From JBEKHI01 sp050012355 (GTDB lineage Bacteria > Actinomycetota > Actinomycetes > Streptosporangiales > Streptosporangiaceae), in NCBI GenBank assembly GCA_050012355.1, contig JBEKHI010000482.1, forward strand, positions 1 to 5,791: a stretch of DNA of 5,791 bases, written 5' to 3'. Below, piece by piece: positions 1 to 5,455 of the stretch. Under the pieces are notes generated by a model that did not search any database, was not told the origin of the DNA, and was given only the letters and a program-made list of their open reading frames with translations. The translations under genes were made by a program, and so were the position numbers. The stretch's first letter is position 1; each line of letters starts with the position of its first letter.

Positions 1-351
1 ATTCGTAACACTCTGACTACTGAGCGTGACAAGTAGCCCTTGATCTTGGTACTTTCACTGAGCGCAGGCCCGACGGCGACCCCGCCGGTCCGGCGTGTGA
101 CGAATGGAGTTTGTACGTGAATGCAGGAATCCCCGTCGTCGCGACGACGCCCGCGGTCTCAGCCTCCGCGGTGCTAGCCGCGATGACATCAGCACTCCGG
201 TAACGACAGACCGCGTCGGGCGCCCTCCCGGCGCGCTACATCCATCCCGGGTGATCGGACTACAGAGTGTGTCTCATTCGCACGCTCTGCCAGCCATGTC
301 CCATGTGACTGCCCGCTTCGCGGCAGGCACCACCATCCAGCAGGGATACCT
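1..351. other. Intergenic/leader region upstream of the repeat-protein gene
   Basis: No convincing gene is visible here. All three forward frames meet stops within the first 36 bases, so if a + strand gene lies to the left only its last few codons could be inside. The stretch contains a perfect 16-bp palindrome at 134-149 (CGTCGTCGCGACGACG) and a possible 28-codon open frame at 117-203 (GTG start, GGAG at 106-109). No promoter with both hexamers at good spacing could be identified. The part next to position 351 is the ribosome-binding leader of the downstream gene. Confidence 0.6.
342..346 (+). promoter_or_regulatory. Ribosome binding site (AGGGA) of the repeat-protein gene
   Basis: AGGGA lies 5 bases before the ATG at 352. 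Together with the signal peptide that begins right at this Met, it fixes the start codon. Confidence 0.65.
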
Positions 352-1455
352 ATGCGAATAAACCTGAAATACAGCGTGGCGGCAGGAGTCCTTGCCGTCG
401 CGTTTAGCACGCTAGGGCCGCCAGCGGCCCACGCGAGCACCATGGAGCCGGTCAGCGGCGCCAAGGTTGCTTGCGACACTGGCTGCGGCGCCACGACGGC
501 ACCGTGGCATGACTGCACCAGCCTGTGCGGCCATGTCGTCCCGATCGTCATTCCCTCGCAGTGCCTTCCGTGCAGCGAGACCGGTTCGGGCTGGGGCCCG
601 GGGAGCGGAAGCTCGTCGAGCAGCTCCGGATCAAGTTCCGCCTCTAGCTCAAGCAGCTCGAGCACCACGTCCGGCCTCGGCAGCGTGGTGCTGACCCAGT
701 TGCAGCCGCTGATCGTCCGGCCGATAATCACCAAGCCAGTCGTTATCGAGCACCCGATCGTGGCGGAGTACCCAGTCGTTGTGAACCACCCGGTGGTCGA
801 GCAGCGGCCTGTCGTGGTGAACAAGTCGGTTGTGGTTAAGTCGACGATCGTGCAGGCGGTCACCGACCACCCGGTGGTGGTCGAGCGCCCGGTCACGCTG
901 CAGAACCAGACCGTCGTCGTGCACCCGGTCGTGGTTGAGCGCCCGATCGTGGTTGAGCACCCGATCATCAACCGCACGATCATCGTCCGGCCGATCATCA
1001 GGCCGATCGAGGTCAACCGGTCCGTTGTCGTCACGCAGAAGGTCGTCAGGCCGGTCTACGTGCTGCGGCCGGTCATCCAGCGCCCGGTCATCGTGGAGCA
1101 CCCGATCGTCGAGCGCATCGTGGTCGTCAAGCAGGTGATCGTCCGCCCGGTCGAGGTCCAGCACCCGATCGTGATTCAGCAGCCGGTCATCATCCAGCGG
1201 CCCGTGATCGTGGAGCACCCGATCGTGGTTGAGCACCCGATCAAGGAGGTCATCCAGATCGAGCGCCCGGTCATTGTCAAGCGCACGATCATTGTGCGTG
1301 GCCCGGTTTCGGTGACCACCGGCTCAAGCTCCTCGAGCTCGAGTTCTTCTAGCTCCAGCTCTAGCTCCAGCGGTTCAGGCATGGGTTCAAAGAGGCACCC
1401 TTGCTTGCCTGTGATTTACGTTCCGTGCGTGAACCACGTGGCGCAGCCGTGGTAG
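352..1455 (+). CDS. Secreted Val/Ile/Pro hexapeptide-repeat protein with Ser-rich spacers and Cys-containing ends
   Basis: I do not recognise a named family. The 367-residue product starts with a signal peptide (about 1-28, basic start, hydrophobic core, cleavage after AHA). Residues 29-78 form a Cys-rich segment (C41, C45, C55, C59, C71, C74, including a CLPC motif). A Ser/Gly spacer follows (about 79-110), then a repetitive core (about 119-320) built on a P-[VI]-[VI]-[VI]-[E/N/Q/K]-[H/R/K] unit. After the core come 16 consecutive serines (325-340) and a tail with C351 and C359. The core is roughly half Val/Ile and almost free of Gly, Leu and aromatics. There is no LPxTG sorting motif and no transmembrane helix after the signal peptide, so release or self-assembly outside the cell is inferred. 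A rod-like, beta-rich structural or surface protein that could be disulfide-linked through its ends is the most likely role, but function is unknown. The gene ends with tandem stops (TAG TGA) and has its own terminator, so it is probably monocistronic. Confidence 0.85.
   Translation: MRINLKYSVAAGVLAVAFSTLGPPAAHASTMEPVSGAKVACDTGCGATTAPWHDCTSLCGHVVPIVIPSQCLPCSETGSGWGPGSGSSSSSSGSSSASSSSSSSTTSGLGSVVLTQLQPLIVRPIITKPVVIEHPIVAEYPVVVNHPVVEQRPVVVNKSVVVKSTIVQAVTDHPVVVERPVTLQNQTVVVHPVVVERPIVVEHPIINRTIIVRPIIRPIEVNRSVVVTQKVVRPVYVLRPVIQRPVIVEHPIVERIVVVKQVIVRPVEVQHPIVIQQPVIIQRPVIVEHPIVVEHPIKEVIQIERPVIVKRTIIVRGPVSVTTGSSSSSSSSSSSSSSSSGSGMGSKRHPCLPVIYVPCVNHVAQPW
706..1311 (+). repeat. Degenerate 18-bp tandem repeat encoding the PVVVEH-type hexapeptides
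   Basis: The stretch encodes about thirty degenerate hexapeptide units, with some 5-residue and longer variants. EHPI occurs five times (residues 133, 202, 249, 288 and 294) and ERP three times. At DNA level units such as GAGCACCCGATCGTGG recur, but synonymous codons vary between units (GTC/GTG/GTT, ATC/ATT/ATA). The amino-acid pattern is therefore better kept than the nucleotide repeat, which points to selection on the protein. Confidence 0.85.
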
Positions 1456-1505
1456 TGAGCCCTAGGCTGTCCGCCTAGCGGCACGCGTTAGCAAGCGGGA
1501 CCAGC

Positions 1506-1550
1506 GTGCCCGCCGACCGCTCACTGCGGTCGGCGGGCACGTTTCTTTTA
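1506..1550 (+). terminator. Strong intrinsic terminator of the repeat-protein gene
   Basis: A perfect 15-bp GC-rich inverted repeat (arms 1506-1520 and 1526-1540, loop TCACT) is followed by GTTTCTTTTA. This is a textbook rho-independent terminator, 50 bases after the stop codon. A smaller 6-bp hairpin (CTAGGC 1462-1467 / GCCTAG 1473-1478) sits between the stop codon and the terminator. Confidence 0.93.
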
Positions 1551-1712
1551 CCGGCACTTCACGGAGTGCGACAAGTTCGCACACAAATCGACGACTGGGA
1601 GGCTGCAACCTCACACGATATGGTCACCGCCACCAGTTCGAGCACGTATTGTGTATCCACATTTCGCCACTTTTGGGAAATCCAGCGCGCCTTGGGACTA
1701 GGCTTCCGACTC
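1551..1712 (+). other. Presumed promoter region of the CbiX-like gene
   Basis: The frame of the downstream gene stays open through this stretch, but its third-position G/C bias is weak, it has AT-richer patches (about 1645-1680), and its translation is unlike the Pro-rich linker that follows. I read it as non-coding. It holds a 6-bp inverted repeat, GTGCGA (1566-1571) / TCGCAC (1577-1582). An ATG at 1620 is an alternative start, but the nearest purine-rich stretch (GGGAGG, 1597-1602) is 17 bases away, too far for a normal ribosome binding site. Confidence 0.45.
1699..1704 (+). promoter_or_regulatory. Candidate -10 element (TAGGCT) for a leaderless transcript
   Basis: TAGGCT fits the actinobacterial TANNNT -10 pattern and ends 8 bases before the in-frame GTG at 1713. 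Transcription would then begin at or next to the start codon, the arrangement of leaderless actinobacterial mRNAs. No good -35 hexamer is visible; TTGGGA at 1673-1678 is 20 bases away. Confidence 0.3.
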
Positions 1713-2858
1713 GTGACGGATGCACGCAACCCTTTGCTGACCCCGCCGCCGGAGGGTAACTCTCCGGCGCGAGGCGCTACCCCAGCGCAAAGCGGTGACC
1801 AGAGCGGGCTCCCGGGCAGGCACGCGGCCGCGGGGTATACCCCCGCGGGGACACCGGTACCAGGCGGAGCGCCTGAGCAGTCACCCAGCGAACCCAACCG
1901 GGCACCCAGGGTGCCCGGCAGCAACGGCGGGTCTAACGGCGCAAACGGCACCGGGTCCAACAATGGCCTTCCGGCCCGCCGCACGCCCGGCGAGACCCGG
2001 CCGCAGAGCGCTGAACTCCCGGCCCGCCAGCCAACGTCGGCGTCACACACGCTTCGCCCCACCGGAAGGCACCGTAGGGCCCTCCCCGCGTCGTTGCCGC
2101 AAGGCGCACCCGCTCTCGTGCTCGCGATCCCCGGCTCCGACACCGACCATTCGTCGTCGCTAGCGAACGAGATCGCGACGATCATCGCCATCGACAACCC
2201 GACCGTCGACGTACGTACCGCCTGGGTCGATGGTGGCCGCGCCGACCCCTCCAGCCTGCGCGCGGCGCTCGACGACACCGCTGCCCGCAGGCCCGCTGGC
2301 GCGCCGTGCGCGGTTGTCGTACCGCTCATCGCCGCTCCGCATCCCCCGGTCATGAAAAAGATCCGCGAGGCGATCAGCGCCAGCGGCGCCAACGTGGCGA
2401 TCGGCGAGTTCGTCAACTCCAATCCGATCATGGCGGAAGCGCTGCACATCCGGTTGGCGGAGGCCGGGCTGGCTCGCGCGGACCGGGTGCGGCTGTTCAG
2501 CATCGTCACGGCCGCTGACGGCATCATCGTGGTCACGACGGGCGGCATCGAGGCGGTGCAGTCCGCGAGCATCACCTCTGTCCTGCTCGCCGCCCGGCTC
2601 GCGCTCCCGGTGCTGACCGCATCGCTAGACGGGGACGGGGCTCCCAGCGTGGAAGACGCGGTGATGCGCCTCAAGGAGATGGGCACCACCAGGATCGCGA
2701 TCTCGCCGTGCATCATCGGCCCGGAGTTGTCCACGGGCCTGGAAACCCTCGGCATCGGCGCGGAGTGCGCCAAGCCGATCGGCGCGCACGGGAACATCGC
2801 CAAGCTCGTCGCCGCGGCCTACGGGCAAGCCATCAGCCAAATGGAAATCCCAGGCTAA
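1713..2858 (+). CDS. CbiX/sirohydrochlorin-chelatase-like domain protein with long disordered N-terminus
   Basis: From the GTG at 1713 the product is 381 residues. Residues 1 to about 130 are low complexity (Pro, Gly, Asn, Arg, Ser), ending in a basic TGRHRR stretch just before the domain. Residues about 134-376 resemble the two-lobed CbiX/chelatase fold: LVLAIPGSD at the first strand, VVPLIAAPHP at the second, an EALHIRLAEAGL helix, and a second lobe with LLAARLALPVLTA and ISPCIIGPEL. Actinobacterial homologs of this type, with a GRHRR-like basic lead-in, are known to me as chelatase-like proteins. CbiX enzymes insert Co2+ or Fe2+ into sirohydrochlorin using histidines; here the usual HGS is PGS (P140), and only H210 remains near the second site, so catalysis is doubtful. 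No cobalamin or sirohaem gene is nearby. The start is uncertain: a frame-open GTG at 1506 lies inside a terminator, and ATG 1620 is possible. The GH25-like gene follows after 31 bases. Confidence 0.75.
   Translation: MTDARNPLLTPPPEGNSPARGATPAQSGDQSGLPGRHAAAGYTPAGTPVPGGAPEQSPSEPNRAPRVPGSNGGSNGANGTGSNNGLPARRTPGETRPQSAELPARQPTSASHTLRPTGRHRRALPASLPQGAPALVLAIPGSDTDHSSSLANEIATIIAIDNPTVDVRTAWVDGGRADPSSLRAALDDTAARRPAGAPCAVVVPLIAAPHPPVMKKIREAISASGANVAIGEFVNSNPIMAEALHIRLAEAGLARADRVRLFSIVTAADGIIVVTTGGIEAVQSASITSVLLAARLALPVLTASLDGDGAPSVEDAVMRLKEMGTTRIAISPCIIGPELSTGLETLGIGAECAKPIGAHGNIAKLVAAAYGQAISQMEIPG
1732..1918 (+). repeat. Chain of GC-rich hairpins in the linker-coding region
   Basis: Several perfect inverted repeats follow one another: CGCCGGAG/CTCCGGCG (1747-1754/1762-1769), GCGCT/AGCGC (1774-1778/1784-1788), CCGCGGGG/CCCCGCGG (1828-1835/1841-1848), CAGGCG/CGCCTG (1861-1866/1870-1875) and CCGGGCACCC/GGGTGCCCGG (1898-1907/1909-1918). 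CTTTGC at 1732-1737 can also pair with GCAAAG at 1787-1792, closing over the first two. Local GC richness makes some of these likely by chance. No known riboswitch class could be matched. Confidence 0.4.
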
Positions 2859-2889
2859 CCGCGCAGGACGTTCCGGCGTCTTACAGAGC

Positions 2890-3786
2890 ATGAAGAGAAT
2901 TTTCGTCATCGTGCTCACGATGGCGCTCGCCCTCGGTGCCGCTACCGCGGCAATGGCAGGGGACTCGCCGTCCGGGTTCTGGTACGGGACAGACAGCTGG
3001 CACATCGCGGTCAGCGGCAAGGCTCCGTATAACGAGCCCGTGATTGGCGGCAAGTACGGCGGCTACATCGGCATGGCCGGCAACTGGGCTCACTGGCTCG
3101 GCTGCTCCACCGGGAATTTCCTCGCCTGGTCCAGCGTGAACGCGGCTGAGGCCAGCACTAACTACACGACGTACCACGACGGCGTCGGCACCGGCGTCTA
3201 CTGGTACATGGGCGGACCCGGCGTGGACCCGCACTACAACGGCACCACCAGCGAGGCGTCCGCGTGGGGCGCGAGTCAGGCGGCGCGGACCCTGTCCGAC
3301 GCCGCGGGTGACCACGTCAACTACCCGGTTATCTGGGCTGACATCGAGCTGCCGGGGATCGCGCCCGCACCCGACAACGGCTGGAACAGCGTCTACACGT
3401 CACCATGCAGCGGCGCGGTGAAGATTGACTCCGTTCCGGCGTCGGTCGACCGGGCCGAGTTCAACGGCTACGCGTCTTACATAACGGCGCACTCGAAATA
3501 CAAGGTGGGCGTCTACTCGTCGGCAAGCGTGTGGACGTCGATCTTCGGGACCGGCACGGCCTCGCTGATACCGAACACGTATGAGTGGACCTACTGGCCG
3601 GAGACCACCAGCCTGGCAAAATCCCCGGTTGGGTGGTGCCTGAAGGACAAGGCGGGCTGCGCTCAGTTCTTCGGCGGGCAGAGCTCGTCCAGCAAGTACG
3701 CGCTGGCCTGGCAGTGGTCCGGCGGAGGCGGCGTCCGCAACGCGTACGGCGACTTCGACCAGATCGACGGCGCCCGGCTGCCCTAG
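2890..3786 (+). CDS. Secreted GH25-like (TIM-barrel, muramidase-type) protein
   Basis: The 298-residue product begins with a clear signal peptide (MKRIFVIV..., cleavage after AMA at about residue 23). The mature part looks like a glycoside-hydrolase-25-like or DUF1906-like barrel. An early YGTDSW segment has D35 where GH25 proteins carry an N-terminal Asp. YPVIWADIE at 145-153 carries the DxE pair (D151, E153) typical of GH25 catalytic acids. KVGVYSSASVW (205-215) is the usual barrel strand, and AWQWSGGG...DFDQIDG (273-294) matches the end-of-barrel pattern. Four Cys (C72, C173, C250, C257) may form disulfides. By family, the target would be peptidoglycan or another surface glycan; this is inference, and the overall sequence diverges from classical lysozymes. 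No good Shine-Dalgarno sequence precedes the ATG, and the 31-base gap suggests co-transcription with the CbiX-like gene. Confidence 0.75.
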   Translation: MKRIFVIVLTMALALGAATAAMAGDSPSGFWYGTDSWHIAVSGKAPYNEPVIGGKYGGYIGMAGNWAHWLGCSTGNFLAWSSVNAAEASTNYTTYHDGVGTGVYWYMGGPGVDPHYNGTTSEASAWGASQAARTLSDAAGDHVNYPVIWADIELPGIAPAPDNGWNSVYTSPCSGAVKIDSVPASVDRAEFNGYASYITAHSKYKVGVYSSASVWTSIFGTGTASLIPNTYEWTYWPETTSLAKSPVGWCLKDKAGCAQFFGGQSSSSKYALAWQWSGGGGVRNAYGDFDQIDGARLP

Positions 3787-3798
3787 CCGGCCCTTGCG

Positions 3799-3824
3799 GC
3801 GGCCCGCAGGCAGCTGCGGGCCGC
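3799..3824. terminator. Shared GC-rich hairpin between convergent genes
   Basis: A perfect 11-bp inverted repeat, GCGGCCCGCAG (3799-3809) / CTGCGGGCCGC (3814-3824), with a 4-base loop. It lies 12 bases after the stop codon of the GH25-like gene and its right arm touches the prfC stop codon on the other strand (TAG at 3826-3824). No T-tract follows on either strand, so it would be a U-less, bidirectional terminator or a 3'-end stabiliser. Confidence 0.6.
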
Positions 3825-5443
3825 TACGCGACGACCGCGCCGCCGGCCAGCATCGGGTCTAGGCGGATCGAGGGGTTGTCGCGCTGGATGGCCGCTAGCC
3901 GCCACTTGTCGGTGAACAGCGCCAGCAGAGCGCCGTCCAGCCGGCGGCGCAGCACCTCCACGCCGCGTTGCCCCTTCAAAGACTCCTGGCCCGGCTCGTC
4001 GGTTACCCGAGCGAGTTCGTAGTCCAGTCTGTCCAGGTCGGAGCGAGCGCCGAACTCGTGCTCCAGCCGGTGCAGCACGACGTCGAACTGCAGCGGGCCG
4101 ACGGCCGCGAGTACCGGCGCCTGGTCACCGCGCAGATCCGAGGACAGGACCTGGACCACACCCTCGGTGTCGAGCTGGTCGATGCCGCGGCGAAACTGCT
4201 TGTGCTTCCCCGCGTCCTTGCAGCGCACCACCGCGAAGTGCTCGGGCGCGAACGACGGAATCGGCGGGAACACAACTTCCCGGGATTCATACAGCGTGTC
4301 CCCGGGACGCAGCGCGCCCGCGTTCACCAGGCCGATCACGTCTCCAGGAAACGCCACATCGAGAGTCTCCCGGTCGGAGCCGAACATCGACTGCGCGTAC
4401 TTCGTCGCGAATGGCCGGCCGGTGGCGGCGTGGGTAAGCACCATGCCCCGTTCAAAACGACCGGAGCACACCCGGACGAACGCCACCCGGTCCCGGTGCG
4501 CGCGGTCCATGTTGGCTTGCACCTTAAAGACAAGCCCGGCGAACGGCGCGTCCAGAAGACGGAAAGACCCGCTGATATCGGCTCGCGGTCGCGGCGCCGG
4601 CGCGAGCTCGCACATGGCCATCAGCAGCCGCCGGACACCGAAGTTCGGCAGCGCCGCGCCGAACAGCACCGGCGAGGATTCACCAGCGAGGAACGACGGC
4701 ATGTCGACGGTGGCGCCGATCTCCTCGAGCAACGCGAGTTCCTCGGCCGCGGCCTCGTAAACCGCGCCTTCGCGTTCGGCCGCTCCCGAGACGTCGAAGT
4801 GCTCCTCCAGCGCGCGATCCGCGCCGCCCGGGGTGCGAGTGAACGCGGTGTACTCGCCGCCCTCCCGCTCGATCAGGCCGCGGAAGTCGCCGGCGATGCC
4901 CACTGGCCAGTTCACTGGCGTAGGCCGCAGCCCGATGCGCTGCTCGATCTCGTCCAGCAGCTCAAGCGGCTCGCGCCCCGGCCGGTCCCACTTGTTCACG
5001 AACGTGACGACCGGCACATGCCGGTTGCGGCAGACGTCGAACAGCTTGAGCGTCTGCGGCTCCAGGCCCTTGGCCGAGTCCAGCAGCATGATGGCGCAGT
5101 CCACGGCCTCCAGGACCCGGTACGTGTCCTCGGAGAAGTCGGCGTGCCCGGGGGTGTCGAGCAGGTTCAGCACATGCCCGTCGTAGTCGAAACGCAGCGC
5201 CGCCGAGGTGATCGAGATCCCTCGGTCCTTCTCCATCGCCATCCAGTCGGAGGTGACTCCGCGCCGCCCCGCCTTGCCGTGCACGGCACCGGCCGAGTTG
5301 ATGGCCGCCGCGTGCAGCGCCAAGGCCTCGGTCAGCGTCGACTTGCCCGCGTCCGGGTGGCTGATCACGGCGAACGTCCGGCGTCGGCTCGCTTCGCCCC
5401 GTATGGACTCTTCGGCCCGGGATCCCGCTTCGGCGACCGTCAC
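3824..5443 (-). CDS. prfC: Peptide chain release factor 3 (RF3)
   Basis: RF3 is a translational GTPase that recycles RF1 and RF2 from the ribosome after termination. The 539-residue product has the usual family length. The GTPase domain comes first: G1 ISHPDAGKST (27-36), switch region EKDRGISIT (71-79), G3 DTPGHADFSED (96-106), G4 NKWD (150-153, where E. coli has NKLD). Domain II follows, with the RF3 signature FAGLVFKVQANMDRAHRDRVAF (about 301-322), and domain III contains GPLQFDVVLHRLEHEFGA (449-466). The GTG start at 5443 is chosen because AAGGAG lies 6 bases upstream and the next N-terminal residues align with RF3 starts. It sits 10 bases after nadC on the same strand, so translational coupling is likely. 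All core GTPase motifs look intact. Confidence 0.97.
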   Translation of the reverse strand: MTVAEAGSRAEESIRGEASRRRTFAVISHPDAGKSTLTEALALHAAAINSAGAVHGKAGRRGVTSDWMAMEKDRGISITSAALRFDYDGHVLNLLDTPGHADFSEDTYRVLEAVDCAIMLLDSAKGLEPQTLKLFDVCRNRHVPVVTFVNKWDRPGREPLELLDEIEQRIGLRPTPVNWPVGIAGDFRGLIEREGGEYTAFTRTPGGADRALEEHFDVSGAAEREGAVYEAAAEELALLEEIGATVDMPSFLAGESSPVLFGAALPNFGVRRLLMAMCELAPAPRPRADISGSFRLLDAPFAGLVFKVQANMDRAHRDRVAFVRVCSGRFERGMVLTHAATGRPFATKYAQSMFGSDRETLDVAFPGDVIGLVNAGALRPGDTLYESREVVFPPIPSFAPEHFAVVRCKDAGKHKQFRRGIDQLDTEGVVQVLSSDLRGDQAPVLAAVGPLQFDVVLHRLEHEFGARSDLDRLDYELARVTDEPGQESLKGQRGVEVLRRRLDGALLALFTDKWRLAAIQRDNPSIRLDPMLAGGAVVA

Positions 5444-5449
5444 CGCTTA

Positions 5450-5455
5450 CTCCTT
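5450..5455 (-). promoter_or_regulatory. Shine-Dalgarno AAGGAG of prfC overlapping the nadC stop codon
   Basis: On the minus strand AAGGAG lies 6 bases before the prfC GTG. Its first two bases are the last two of the nadC TAA (5456-5454), so ribosomes ending nadC would stop directly on the prfC binding site. Confidence 0.85.

Noticed and set aside
104..361. Open frame of 85 codons running into the repeat-protein gene
   Set aside because: Arg-rich composition typical of a wrong frame in GC-rich DNA, no recognisable motif, and it overlaps the well-supported start at 352.
189..1034. Long antisense open frames over the repeat-protein gene (also 649-1236 on the minus strand)
   Set aside because: They are mirror products of the repetitive codons (Thr/Gly or Asp/His runs), have no ribosome binding site, and the + strand gene has a signal peptide, ribosome binding site and terminator.
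706..1311. CRISPR-like repeat array
   Set aside because: Units are about 18 bp, adjoining and degenerate, with no unique spacers; they encode a regular hexapeptide.
1506..1712. GTG at 1506 as the start of the CbiX-like gene
   Set aside because: The codon is the first three bases of the terminator stem, and the following translation lacks the codon bias of the real gene.
1732..1918. Cobalamin or c-di-AMP (ydaO) riboswitch before the CbiX-like gene
   Set aside because: I could not find the B12-box or the conserved ydaO segments; only generic hairpins are present.
1559..2803. Long antisense frame over the CbiX-like gene
   Set aside because: No recognisable domain; the + strand frame encodes a clear chelatase-like fold.
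2853..2870. GCTAACCGCGCAGG as part of a ydaO riboswitch before the secreted hydrolase-like gene
   Set aside because: Only one short motif matches, and the sequence to its left is the coding end of the CbiX-like gene.
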